64,000 bases of DNA from Caldilineaceae bacterium (GTDB lineage: Bacteria; Chloroflexota; Anaerolineae; Caldilineales; Caldilineaceae), in the NCBI GenBank assembly GCA_022821585.1, contig JAJEDI010000050.1:1-64000 (forward strand), read 5' to 3'. The position numbers and the translations under genes are program-made. The notes under the pieces were generated by a model, which saw nothing but the letters and a program-made list of their open reading frames with translations, was not told where the DNA came from and made no database searches. Positions 26,313-35,026 of this stretch are shown piece by piece; position 1 is the stretch's first letter, and each line of letters opens with the position of its first letter.

Positions 26313-27308
26313 TTACCTCAGATACTCGGGAACGATCTCCTCGTCCTCGTTAACGATCAGTTCGCCGTCGAGATAGAGGTTCTTGTGGCGGCAGCAGAGG
26401 TCGATGTGGGCCCTGGTATAGTTTGTGCCGCCGAGACCGGAGTGCTCGTGAGCGGCGTTGAAGATGTTGCGGCCAGGTGAGACCATTACGGTGCCGTACA
26501 GGCTTTCGGAGTCCATGCCGACGACGTTCCAGAGGGCTCTGTGCTCGGTACCCCAGCCGGCATGGGCGAAGCGGAAGGCGTCCGGGTCGTCGAAGGAGCT
26601 GAGGTAGTCGCGCAGGAGCTGTGCGTCGAGCCCGCCTTCGATGCTGGTGATGAGGCCTTTTTCCAGGGTCATGCGGATTTCGGAGACTGTGTGTCTGCGC
26701 TGCTGCAGGATCACGTCGCCGGCGCGCACGATGTAGGTGCCCTGGGCGGTGTCTTCGAGGGGGCCAGTGGCCACGAGTCCGGCCGGCCAGTGGTCCCAGC
26801 GGCCGGGCTGGTCTGCGAGCCCGACTTGTGCGTGCCCCTTGCGGCCGTCTTTGCGGAGGGTGAAGTCGGAGCCGGCGGAGTCGGTGACACGGATTTCGCT
26901 GGCTTCGGCCATGCGTTTGGCACCTGCGTAGGTGCGCCTGATGACGTCCTCGTTGGGGAACATGCGCTTGAGGTTGGCGACCGGTTCGTGGACCATGAGG
27001 GTGCGCGTGCCAGAAGCGAGGGCTTCGTTGTGGGCGTCGGTATAGAGCCAAGGAATCGAGGTCATGGCGACGACCATGTCTGCGGATATCCAGGCGTCCA
27101 GTACAAGCTGGGCCGAGATTTCGGCGTCGGAGGGGGCGGTGATTGTAAATACCTCCGCGCCCAAGGAAGTGGCCGCGGCCATCATTGCACCCGGGTACTC
27201 CGGAAAGGCAAATTGGGCGTCAGTGAAGGCAAGAATCACTTCGCCTTTCTTTACGTTACACAAGCGAAGATGCTCGGTAAACAGGCCAACAAGATCGGTG
27301 CCCTTCAT
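26313..27308 (-). CDS. NicX / M29-fold family protein, paralogue C (complete ligand set)
   Basis: 331 aa from ATG 27308; an upstream extension to 27398 is in frame but overlaps the promoter and has no RBS, while a purine-rich gaggtga lies before 27308. Motifs: ADQPGRWDHWPAG (165-177), AHAGWGTEHRALW (248-260), VMVSPGRN (274-281) and RAHIDLCC (299-306). Positions matching recalled NicX Fe ligands are all conserved: H249, S277, H301 and D303. It is the promoter-proximal gene of an operon with two paralogues and a peptide-type importer. Best guess is a mononuclear-iron ring-cleavage enzyme for an imported N-heterocycle. An M29 aminopeptidase remains the alternative. Confidence 0.77.
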   Translation of the reverse strand: MKGTDLVGLFTEHLRLCNVKKGEVILAFTDAQFAFPEYPGAMMAAATSLGAEVFTITAPSDAEISAQLVLDAWISADMVVAMTSIPWLYTDAHNEALASGTRTLMVHEPVANLKRMFPNEDVIRRTYAGAKRMAEASEIRVTDSAGSDFTLRKDGRKGHAQVGLADQPGRWDHWPAGLVATGPLEDTAQGTYIVRAGDVILQQRRHTVSEIRMTLEKGLITSIEGGLDAQLLRDYLSSFDDPDAFRFAHAGWGTEHRALWNVVGMDSESLYGTVMVSPGRNIFNAAHEHSGLGGTNYTRAHIDLCCRHKNLYLDGELIVNEDEEIVPEYLR

Positions 27309-27385
27309 TCCAGTCACCTCGGTTCCTTTCGGGGCGCAGTTGGGCGCCCTGGTACGATTCGGATGGTATGAATACAGTGGTCGCG

Positions 27386-27414
27386 ATTGTAAGTGCACGA
27401 CCTGTTATCATCAA
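27386..27414 (-). promoter_or_regulatory. Sigma-70-type promoter for the NicX-like/ABC operon
   Basis: On the minus strand TTGATG (27414-27409), a 17-bp spacer and TACAAT (27391-27386). Expected start is near 27378, giving a leader of about 70 nt to ATG 27308. Confidence 0.6.
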
Positions 27415-27943
27415 CGAACGTTTCTTGCTTTGCGTGGTTCAGTGTGAAGAATCGGCTTACGCTGAAAGTTGATGGCCAGCCAAGACGGTCAGCCAAAAGC
27501 TGTTTGCTACCAGTTCGTGCTCAGGGCGCAGGATGGGAGGAGTCTACTTTTCAGGCATAACCAGGTGGTCGAAACCGGGCTTCTGCTCAGTTTGCGCGCT
27601 GCCGTCGTGGCGTGATATTGCCTGAGTCGTGAGGTCAGTCTTGGATATTGGGTACGATTTTAACGATAAAACGCCTTCTGTCAAATGCGCATCTAGTACG
27701 TTCGGACGCCAAGGCCACCGCTCTCCTTTGGTTTCACTGTCCTCCTTCCGTTTCGCGCGGTTGCCGCCATCCAGTCAGTGTTGCCCTTGAAGACAGTCAA
27801 CGCAGTTGCAGTACGGAGTGTGTTATCATGCAGCCTGACTACCTGCTCAAGCCCAGGGAACCATGAGACCAGGTTCGATGAAGGCCCTGAGGACGGAGCT
27901 TGGGAAGTAGCTCAAAGCCTCACCCCCATTAAAGGATCAACCA
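27415..27943. other. Intergenic region between divergent operons
   Basis: About 530 bp beyond the minus-strand promoter with no recognisable gene. Small open frames lack RBS and similarity. A possible extended -10 box for the rightward gene lies at 27821-27829. Confidence 0.5.
27821..27829 (+). promoter_or_regulatory. Possible extended -10 promoter upstream of 2-hydroxyacid dehydrogenase
   Basis: TGTTATCAT contains TG-n-TATCAT, an extended -10 form; there is no good -35. The leader to ATG 27944 would be about 110 nt. Confidence 0.3.
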
Positions 27944-28981
27944 ATGTCCAGGAAACCCACCGTGCTTCTTGATCCCTTCTTCCGGAGGATGGACGAGATT
28001 TTCTCGGAATCGGATCTGAAGCGCCTGCACGAAATCGTCGAAGTCGTCTGGGGCAGGTCGGAGTCAATGCCTATGGAGGATGCAGTAGAAGCGCTGAAGG
28101 AGGCGGATGCTGTTGTCTGTTCCAGCTGGCACTATGGCGAAGCATTGTACAAGGCGGCTAATCTGAGGACTATAATGTCGGTTTCCGGTGCGTTTCCCCT
28201 GGAACTGGACTACGGCTATTGTTTCGCTAACGGGATCCGAGTTCTGTCGGCGGCACCAGCCTTTGGTCGCCAGGTGGCGGAGATGGCGCTGGGTATGGCG
28301 ATCGCCTGCGCACGGGGGATTGTAGATGGTCACCAGGCGATGCGGGATGGCACGGAAATCTATTCAAAGGCGGGGAATGTTGGCAACTTCAATCTCTACG
28401 GCAAACAGGTTGGGCTGATCGGGTACGGGGGACTGGCCCGCAGTCTGCATCCACTGCTTATGCCGTTTGGCTGCCGCATCTCGGTATACGATGCCTGGCT
28501 GGGGGAACGTTATCTGCAGCGCCAGGGCGTAACGCCTCTAACCCTGGAAACGTTAATGGAGACATCGCAGTTCATATTTGTGCTGGCGGTGCCGTCAGAC
28601 GAGAACCGCGCTCTGCTTGACCGTGCTCTGTTGGAACGAGTCCGGCCGGACGCGGCGCTGATACTTGTGAGCCGCGCTCATCTTGTCGATTTCGACGCGT
28701 TGACCGAGCTGCTGCATGCGGGACGCTTTCGCGCGGCGATCGACGTCTTCCCACGAGAGCCGCTTGACCCGGCACATCCGATCCGCAGCGCGCCGAATGT
28801 CGTGCTTTCAGCGCACCGCGCGGGCAGCGTAAAGGAGGCACATTGGGAGATCGGGGAGATGGTGCTGGATGATCTGGAGGCCATCGGCAAAGGCGTGCCG
28901 CCGCAACGAATGCAGAGGGCGGAGCCGGAACTGGCACCGAGGTATGCAAGCACACGAGTCAAGGGACACAGATCGAGTTAG
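27944..28981 (+). CDS. D-isomer-specific 2-hydroxyacid dehydrogenase family protein
   Basis: 345 aa NAD(P)-dependent dehydrogenase. The Rossmann glycine motif is GLIGYGGLAR (157-166), followed by an acidic residue D183 at the expected cofactor-specificity position (VYDAW). The catalytic triad is seen as R244 (VSRAHLVD), E272 (FPREPLD) and H291 (SAHRAGS). These enzymes interconvert 2-keto and D-2-hydroxy acids such as glyoxylate, hydroxypyruvate or sugar acids. RBS aaagga precedes ATG 27944. A basic C-terminal tail (ASTRVKGHRSS) is unremarkable. It stands alone, divergent from the NicX-like operon. Confidence 0.9.
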   Translation: MSRKPTVLLDPFFRRMDEIFSESDLKRLHEIVEVVWGRSESMPMEDAVEALKEADAVVCSSWHYGEALYKAANLRTIMSVSGAFPLELDYGYCFANGIRVLSAAPAFGRQVAEMALGMAIACARGIVDGHQAMRDGTEIYSKAGNVGNFNLYGKQVGLIGYGGLARSLHPLLMPFGCRISVYDAWLGERYLQRQGVTPLTLETLMETSQFIFVLAVPSDENRALLDRALLERVRPDAALILVSRAHLVDFDALTELLHAGRFRAAIDVFPREPLDPAHPIRSAPNVVLSAHRAGSVKEAHWEIGEMVLDDLEAIGKGVPPQRMQRAEPELAPRYASTRVKGHRSS

Positions 28982-29020
28982 CTCCGTGTGTGGGACCGAC
29001 ATCAGTGCGCCGGTCCGCGG

Positions 29021-30055
29021 CTAAATGTTCAGAGTAAGTCTCAGAGTTTCGATCAGCCCTGGCTGGAGATCGCTGGCCAGGGTTTCTTCGCGCCGATTGA
29101 GCCCGCTCATGTAGGTTTTGAGCAGGATGTGAAAGTCGAGCAGGGCCGCGTCGAGGTTGAGAGGATGGGACAGGCCGTCATCTTCGAGCCAGTCGAAGGC
29201 GGCTTCGGTCATTGCGGCCTGGCCGAGGATGTCCTCGTCGGGGTAGTTGTGGCTGCCGCGCTCGTGCTTACCGCGGATGGCGGTCTCCCAGCCCCACATG
29301 CTCCAGTGAACGTAGCCGTCAGTGCCGTAGACGGTGACCTGCTTGTGCACGTTGACTCGTTCGTCGCCGGCTAAAACAAAGGGGCCATTGAGGCCGCAGC
29401 GCAGGAGCGTGCTGGCGCCGTCGCAGTAGCGAATCGTCGCCAAGGTTGCGTCGGGCGCATAGTGTTGCTTGCGGCCTTCCTGCAGTCCGTTTCCGCCGGA
29501 GATCTGGGCAAAGATACTGGCCGGTTCGCCCTGGGGATGGAAGGCAGCAACCGACTGCAGTACGTGCGTTCCCTGGTAGGCCATATTCATGCGGGCACTG
29601 GCGTCGATCAGGCGGAGGTCGCCGATGGCGCCTTCAGAGACCAAGGCTTGCAAATGGCTGCGGCGGGGGTGGAAATGGAGCTGGTGGTTGATGGCGACTT
29701 TGACTTTGGCGGAACCGGCGAACTTGCGGATCGCGAGGTAGTCTTCGGCCTGGATGGCGAGCGGCTTTTCGATGATGAGGGCACCGACGCCGGCGGTTTC
29801 GGCGGCCTGCATGACTTTGAGGCGGACGTCGGGCGGGGTGTTGACGTGGACGAGGTCGGGTTTTTCGCGTTCGAACATCTCGCGGTAGTCGGTGTAGCGG
29901 GCGTCGACGTTCCAGCGCTCTCCGAAGGCGTCGAGGTTGGTGCGGTTGCGGGTGGCGATGCAGGCGAGCTGGCCGCGGGGGATGTGGGTGTAGGCGTCGG
30001 CGTGGCCGTTGGCGCGTCCGCCGCTGACGCCGATGATGGCGCATTTGTATGTCAT
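29021..30055 (-). CDS. Gfo/Idh/MocA family oxidoreductase
   Basis: 344 aa NAD(P)-binding oxidoreductase. The N-terminal Rossmann region (KCAIIGVSGGRANGHADAY) has a slightly unusual glycine loop, and the hallmark EKP triad with Lys97 lies in IIEKPLA. The C-terminal alpha/beta domain includes NHQLHFHPRR, where His residues probably face the substrate. Members oxidise inositols, sugars or their derivatives, or act as scyllo-inosose reductases. Good RBS gaggag before ATG 30055. It is convergent with the preceding dehydrogenase, with only 39 bp between their stops. Confidence 0.9.
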   Translation of the reverse strand: MTYKCAIIGVSGGRANGHADAYTHIPRGQLACIATRNRTNLDAFGERWNVDARYTDYREMFEREKPDLVHVNTPPDVRLKVMQAAETAGVGALIIEKPLAIQAEDYLAIRKFAGSAKVKVAINHQLHFHPRRSHLQALVSEGAIGDLRLIDASARMNMAYQGTHVLQSVAAFHPQGEPASIFAQISGGNGLQEGRKQHYAPDATLATIRYCDGASTLLRCGLNGPFVLAGDERVNVHKQVTVYGTDGYVHWSMWGWETAIRGKHERGSHNYPDEDILGQAAMTEAAFDWLEDDGLSHPLNLDAALLDFHILLKTYMSGLNRREETLASDLQPGLIETLRLTLNI

Positions 30056-30097
30056 GGCCGCGTTCTCCTCAATTGAGAGAGAATGACTTCCCCTCAG

Positions 30098-32263
30098 TCA
30101 GGACGTTTCCTCCAGACCTTTTTTCTGGCCCAAGTAGAGCCACACAATTCTGATTTCGTCATAGGAGTATTCGTCCCCCAGGACCTCTTTTGCTGGAGAA
30201 AGATACTCTCCGCCTGTTCTGTCTAAGGCCGTTCTGATTCTATCGAACCGCTCCTTGGGAGGCAATAGTGGTCTCAGGTCCAGTTTTTCGCCTTCGCGAA
30301 CCAAGCGATTCAGATGGCCAGCGATAGTGCTCTTCGAGAGGCCACGCTTTCTGGCAATCTCTTCAATTGACATTCCTTGTTGCAAAAACTGTCTTGTCTG
30401 GCTGTAAGTAGTGCCGAGACGTTTACTTCGATCCGATTTTTTACGCTTTTGGGCCGGAATGAATCGCTCCTTGAGGTCGTGGGAGCTGGCATAATCGACG
30501 ATTGCGGCCAAGAAAGTGTCGCCAAGCTGCTCAAGCTTACTGGCGCCCACCCCAGAAATCCGGGCCAGGCTGTCCCGGCTCTGAGGAACGTAATAGGCCA
30601 TCTGCTGCAAGGTGACATCGCCAAAGATCACGTAGGGTGGAACATCTCTTTCGGCGGCCAAACTGCTGCGCAGGTCTCGGAGCACACTGAATAGTGCACG
30701 GTCATAAGCCAAAGCCGCGCGACTTGCAGTCGATTCTTTTTCTTCCTCGCGTTTGGGCCGGGCAAGCGCTAACTCCTCACGATTCTTAAGAAACACTCTT
30801 CCGGCTTTGGTGACTCTTAGCGTCGGGTACTCCCCGCTGGTCTTGAAGAGCAGACCTTCGGCCACAAGTAGGCCGGCTATCTCCTTGAGTTCTCCATCTG
30901 AGAACTCTTCGGCAATGCCATAGACACTCAGTTTGTCGTGGCCACGTTGCCTAATTGATTTGGTGTTCGCACCGCGTAGTACGGCGCTTACATGGTTGAC
31001 ACCAAAACGTTGCTCAGTGCGGATCACTGCCGAAAGTATCTTCTGGGCGACGATTGTGGCGTCGAACTCCTCCTTAGGCACCCGGCAAAAGTCGCAGCCG
31101 CCGCAGTTTTCTCGGTCCCACTCCTCGCCGAAGTAGCCGAGGATGTACTTTCGCCTGCAAGACTGCAATTGGCAGAATTCGACAACTTGACCCAGCTTAT
31201 GGCGTGCGTTTTGGCGCTCCGATTCGTCCTCGGACTTGTCGATAAGAAACTCGAGCTTACTAACGTCGCTGAAGGAGTAGAATAGGACGCAATCGCCAGG
31301 TAGGCCGTCGCGTCCCGCCCGGCCCGTTTCCTGATAGTAGCCCTCGAGGGACTTGGGGAGGTCGTAGTGAACCAGCAAGCGAATATTGGGTTTGTCGATG
31401 CCCATGCCAAAGGCGATAGTCGCCACGACGATTGGAATACGGTCGTGTACGAAGGACTCCTGGGTCTGACGCCTCACTTCGTTCTCAAGGCCGGCATGAT
31501 ACGGCTGCGCGTCGAGTCCAGTGTCACGGAGGCGCGCGGCCAGATCTTCAGTGTCTTTTCGGGAGGTACAGTAGATGATCGTCGACGTGTCCTTGTGCCT
31601 GTCAAGGAGTGCTACAAGTAAGTCAAAACTGTCGCTCCTCTTGGGCACGACGCCGTAGCTGAGATTCGGACGATTGAAACTGGCTATGAACTGCCGAGGC
31701 CGGCTCAGCCGAAGCTGGTCGACGATGTCGCGGCGTACTTGCTCGGTGGCGGTTGCCGTCAGCGCGAGGAAGGGCACGCCTGGCATCTTCCTGCGTAGTT
31801 CGCCAAGTCGACGGTAGTCGGGGCGAAAGTCGTGTCCCCACACGGAGATGCAGTGGGCCTCGTCAACAGCAACAAGACTCACCCGGAGGCTGGCGAGAAA
31901 GTCTTGAAAGTCCGGTAATGAGAGTCTTTCCGGGGCAACGTAAAGGATTTTGAGAGTGCCTTGGTGCGCTTGTTCAAGTACGCGGCGCACCTCGAAGGAA
32001 GGTACCATACTGTTGATGGCGCCGGCTGGGATACCGTTTGCCTGGAGTGCGTCCACCTGGTCCTTCATCAATGCTATCAGAGGGGAGACGACCAAGGTCA
32101 GGCCGTCGAGGCGTAGGGCGGGCAACTGGTAGCAGAGGGACTTACCTCCTCCGGTCGGCATGAGAACAAGTGAATCTTCTCCGTTCAGTACGCTGGAGAT
32201 GATTTCTTCCTGCAAAGGCAGGAACTCGTCGTAGCCAAAATACTTTTTCAGCAAATCTAACAT
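30098..32263 (-). CDS. recQ: RecQ-family ATP-dependent DNA helicase
   Basis: 721 aa 3'-5' DNA helicase for recombination and fork repair. Walker A MPTGGGKS (35-42), DEAH (134-137), TATAT region (170-174) and motif VI QETGRAGRDG (311-320) are visible. The RecQ zinc site is C369, C387, C390, C393. A winged-helix RQC region follows, then an HRDC-like domain (YDRALFSVLRDLRSSLAAERDVPPYVIFGD) and an extra C-terminal HTH segment (MSIEEIARKRGLSKSTIAGHLNRLV), as in many long bacterial RecQs. The start is ATG 32263; the upstream in-frame extension to 32368 lacks similarity. RBS is weak. Confidence 0.96.
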   Translation of the reverse strand: MLDLLKKYFGYDEFLPLQEEIISSVLNGEDSLVLMPTGGGKSLCYQLPALRLDGLTLVVSPLIALMKDQVDALQANGIPAGAINSMVPSFEVRRVLEQAHQGTLKILYVAPERLSLPDFQDFLASLRVSLVAVDEAHCISVWGHDFRPDYRRLGELRRKMPGVPFLALTATATEQVRRDIVDQLRLSRPRQFIASFNRPNLSYGVVPKRSDSFDLLVALLDRHKDTSTIIYCTSRKDTEDLAARLRDTGLDAQPYHAGLENEVRRQTQESFVHDRIPIVVATIAFGMGIDKPNIRLLVHYDLPKSLEGYYQETGRAGRDGLPGDCVLFYSFSDVSKLEFLIDKSEDESERQNARHKLGQVVEFCQLQSCRRKYILGYFGEEWDRENCGGCDFCRVPKEEFDATIVAQKILSAVIRTEQRFGVNHVSAVLRGANTKSIRQRGHDKLSVYGIAEEFSDGELKEIAGLLVAEGLLFKTSGEYPTLRVTKAGRVFLKNREELALARPKREEEKESTASRAALAYDRALFSVLRDLRSSLAAERDVPPYVIFGDVTLQQMAYYVPQSRDSLARISGVGASKLEQLGDTFLAAIVDYASSHDLKERFIPAQKRKKSDRSKRLGTTYSQTRQFLQQGMSIEEIARKRGLSKSTIAGHLNRLVREGEKLDLRPLLPPKERFDRIRTALDRTGGEYLSPAKEVLGDEYSYDEIRIVWLYLGQKKGLEETS

Positions 32264-32410
32264 GGGGGATTCTCTTTCTTGCGTCAGGTGCGGACAAGTG
32301 GCGCCCGCTGGGTTGGGGAATCGATCACGAGTGTTCAGGGCGATGGCCAGACGACGGCGTGTGGCCATTATGGAGACACGGTCGATCCGGCTGGTCCGGG
32401 TTCCTTCCCT

Positions 32411-33436
32411 CTATTGCCATGGCTTAAGCACCACTTTGGCGCACTGGCCGCTGGCCTGCAACTCCCAGGCATCTTCAATGCGGTCGAGGGGGAAGCTGTG
32501 GGTGATGAGTTTGTCTAGTTTGTCGGGATTGGCGGCGATGACGCGCAGGATCTGCGGTGTGTCGGCCATGTTGTAGTGCCAGGAGCCGTGCAGGCTGAGG
32601 CCTTTGCGCAGCATGTCGGTGCTGACGTGGATAGGGGTGGCGTCGGTACCGCTTTCGCCGACGAAGCTGACGGTGCCCTTGCGGCGGGTGGCGTCGATGC
32701 AGAAGCGGTGGGCTGCCACTACTCCGGAACAGTCAATGCTGTGGTCGACGCCGCGGCCGTCGCGGGTGAGCGCCAAAACCTGATCGAGGGCGTCGGCGTC
32801 GGTTGGATCGACGACGCTGGCAGCGCCTAACTCGATGGCTTTGGCTGCGCGGTACTTGTTGACATCGACCCCGATCACAGTAGCACCCCGATGGGTACCG
32901 TTAATGACGCCGCCAAGGCCTACGGGGCCCAGGCCAGTGATCATCAGGATGTCATCAGGGCCTACATTTGCGCGTTGGACTGCGCCGAAGGTGGGACCCA
33001 AGCCGCAACAGGCCATGGAGGCGTGGTCGTAGGAGATGCCGTCGGGGATCGGGACCAGCATCCAGTCCTGCTTGAGCATGAACTGGGACATTGTCGCTCG
33101 GCACTCGCCGCCGGCGGGCTGAGGGGGAGGCGCCTCTGAGTCCAGGCAGTGGATGTACTCACCATTGAGGCAGAGCTCGCACTGTCCGCAGGGGGTCTGC
33201 GGCATTACGACTACCCGGTCCCCTACTTTGACACGGCAGGGCTGCGCCACTTCGACGACTTCACCAGCGGCTTCGTGGCCGAGATAAGGGGCCTCTCTGC
33301 CGGAGACGTATACCTTAAACTCAGTACACATGGGGGCGGTATGGATCTTGACGACGACCCAGTTTTCGCCGGCGGTGGGATTTGGCGCGTCAACAACGCC
33401 GCCCTGTTTTGGTCCGAATACAACAGCCGTCTTCAT
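32411..33436 (-). CDS. Zinc-dependent alcohol dehydrogenase family protein (MDR)
   Basis: 341 aa from ATG 33436, which has aaggaatggg upstream at good spacing; an ATG at 33445 sits too close to the RBS. Features: catalytic zinc residues Cys in TAPMCTEF and His-Glu in YLGHEAAGEV, a structural-zinc lobe CGQCELCLNGEYIHC, and the Rossmann loop GLGPVGLGG. It oxidises an alcohol or polyol with NAD(P). Its neighbour, an enolase-superfamily dehydratase on the same strand 91 bp upstream, suggests a sugar or sugar-acid pathway (inference). Confidence 0.92.
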   Translation of the reverse strand: MKTAVVFGPKQGGVVDAPNPTAGENWVVVKIHTAPMCTEFKVYVSGREAPYLGHEAAGEVVEVAQPCRVKVGDRVVVMPQTPCGQCELCLNGEYIHCLDSEAPPPQPAGGECRATMSQFMLKQDWMLVPIPDGISYDHASMACCGLGPTFGAVQRANVGPDDILMITGLGPVGLGGVINGTHRGATVIGVDVNKYRAAKAIELGAASVVDPTDADALDQVLALTRDGRGVDHSIDCSGVVAAHRFCIDATRRKGTVSFVGESGTDATPIHVSTDMLRKGLSLHGSWHYNMADTPQILRVIAANPDKLDKLITHSFPLDRIEDAWELQASGQCAKVVLKPWQ

Positions 33437-33527
33437 TGTTCCCATTCCTTCCTCATTGCTTGCGATTCAGGCTGAAAGCTGTCTTGCAAGTGCCACACTT
33501 TCCTTAAGTCAAGAGGCCGCTCTTAAC

Positions 33528-34667
33528 CTACCAGTTGGTAAAGGAGCCGTCGAGCCGGCGTACTTGTGGCGTCTCGCGCCACTGGGAGGGTTGGCGGGCG
33601 GCCGCTTCTCTGTCGAACTCGATGCCGAGACCAGGCAAATCGGTCGGCGTGAGGTATCCGTCCTCCCAGTAGTGCTGAACGGGCACAATGTCGGGCAGGA
33701 TTTCGGCGGGTTTGCGGGGCTGTTCCTGCACGCCAAAGTTGGAGGTGGCCAGGTTCATCTGCAGGCAGGCTGCGGAGGAGACCGGGCCGAGCGGGTTGTG
33801 TACGACCAGCTTGATGTAGTGGGTCTCGCACCAGCCGGCGATCTTGCGCGTCTCGGTGAAGCCGCCGGCGATGCACATGTCGACGCGTGCGTAGTCGATC
33901 CATTCCTCCTCGATCAGCTGGCGAAACTCCCATTTCGAAGAGAATTGTTCGCCGGCTGCGATGGGCACGTGGACGCGAGGCCGCAGCGTCTTGAAGGAGT
34001 CCGGATTCTCACTGCGCAGGGGATCCTCAATGAAGAACGGCGCGTACTGCTCGACTTCACGGCAAAGCCAGACTACGTCTGGGAGGTCGAGGCGGGTGTG
34101 GACGTCGAAACAGATGTCGATCTCGTCGCCTATGGCTGTGCGCACAGCTTCGAACTGGCGCAGGGCGGCGCGCACGGCCTGGCGGGGCTCGAGGATGTTG
34201 CCGTCCTGAGGGAGACCCCAACGTACGAATTTCCAGCCCTGCTCCTTGGTCTCGAGGCAGCTCTCGACAAGTGGTTCCACTTCGAGGGCATGGACGTGGT
34301 TGTGCGGGTAGCAGACGACCTTATCGCGGACACGGCCACCGAGGAGCTCATAGACAGGGACCCCCAGCGCCTTGCCTTTGATGTCCCAAAGTGCGATGTC
34401 GATGGCGGAGATGGCCGACCTCAGGACGCGCTGTGCGGGGAAGAAGCCGCCGCGAAAGAGCCACTGCCAGATATGTTCTATGCGAAAGGGATCCTGGCCT
34501 ACGAGTATCTCTTTGAAGTGTTGGATGGCGCCAATCACCGCCTGTTCGCGGCTGGTCAGACCGGACTCGCCTACGCCGAAGATGCCTTCATCGGTGTCGA
34601 CGACAACGAAGAGAAAGTTGCGATGGCCGGCCCAGACAGGGTAGGCGGTAATGTCGGTAATTTTCAT
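33528..34667 (-). CDS. Enolase-superfamily dehydratase (mandelate racemase/galactonate dehydratase-like)
   Basis: 379 aa from ATG 34667 with strong gaggag RBS; a longer frame to 34793 lacks an RBS. Metal ligands are D188 (CFDVHTR), E214 (FIEDPL) and E240 (AAGEQF). H190 two residues after the first Asp, and H290 in VVHNPLGPVSS, match the acid/base layout of D-galactonate-dehydratase-like enzymes. Expected chemistry is proton abstraction next to a carboxylate, followed by water loss from a sugar acid. The substrate is uncertain. It forms a likely two-gene unit with the downstream zinc dehydrogenase. Confidence 0.9.
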   Translation of the reverse strand: MKITDITAYPVWAGHRNFLFVVVDTDEGIFGVGESGLTSREQAVIGAIQHFKEILVGQDPFRIEHIWQWLFRGGFFPAQRVLRSAISAIDIALWDIKGKALGVPVYELLGGRVRDKVVCYPHNHVHALEVEPLVESCLETKEQGWKFVRWGLPQDGNILEPRQAVRAALRQFEAVRTAIGDEIDICFDVHTRLDLPDVVWLCREVEQYAPFFIEDPLRSENPDSFKTLRPRVHVPIAAGEQFSSKWEFRQLIEEEWIDYARVDMCIAGGFTETRKIAGWCETHYIKLVVHNPLGPVSSAACLQMNLATSNFGVQEQPRKPAEILPDIVPVQHYWEDGYLTPTDLPGLGIEFDREAAARQPSQWRETPQVRRLDGSFTNW

Positions 34668-35026
34668 TGGATACTCCTCGGAAACTTTTCGCTCATTGGG
34701 TTTGCCCTCGCCATTCCAGAGATGCCTACGGGGACGAGAGGAATTCGGGTCGGACTGAAGGTGGTTGGTCGAAGGCGGAGCAGCTTGTCGCAACTATCAG
34801 ATGCGGGCCGTCAGTCCAGGATGTTGGTGCCTTCGCGGTACCCTGCAAAGCCTACACGCGACGGAGGAACTTCGCAAGCCGATCGCCTTCGCGGCATGCA
34901 GAAAATCACCATAGTAGCTGGTATTGGTCCAGTTTTCGGCCCGCTTGCCGTTCTTTATTGCAGTTCGGGCGGGGTTTCCGTATGATGGGGCCAGATTCGA
35001 AATCAGAACTCATATGGAGGATTTTG
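34668..35026. other. Divergent intergenic region
   Basis: No credible gene in 359 bp between the leftward dehydratase and rightward dehydrogenase. It holds a good rightward promoter at 34958-34986. A long frame crossing this region antisense to the dehydratase is a shadow of that gene. Confidence 0.6.
34958..34986 (+). promoter_or_regulatory. Sigma-70-type promoter for zinc dehydrogenase
   Basis: TTGCAG (34958-34963), 17-bp spacer, TATGAT (34981-34986). Predicted start near 34993, about 34 nt before ATG 35027. Confidence 0.62.

Noticed and set aside
24087-27308. Simple label of three leucyl aminopeptidases (M29)
   Set aside because: The C-terminal motifs and ligand spacing follow NicX more closely; kept as an alternative, not as the call.
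33330-34985. Long open frame on + strand (over 500 codons) across the alcohol dehydrogenase/dehydratase region
   Set aside because: It is antisense to clear zinc dehydrogenase and enolase-superfamily genes with intact motifs. Low-complexity composition and no family resemblance.
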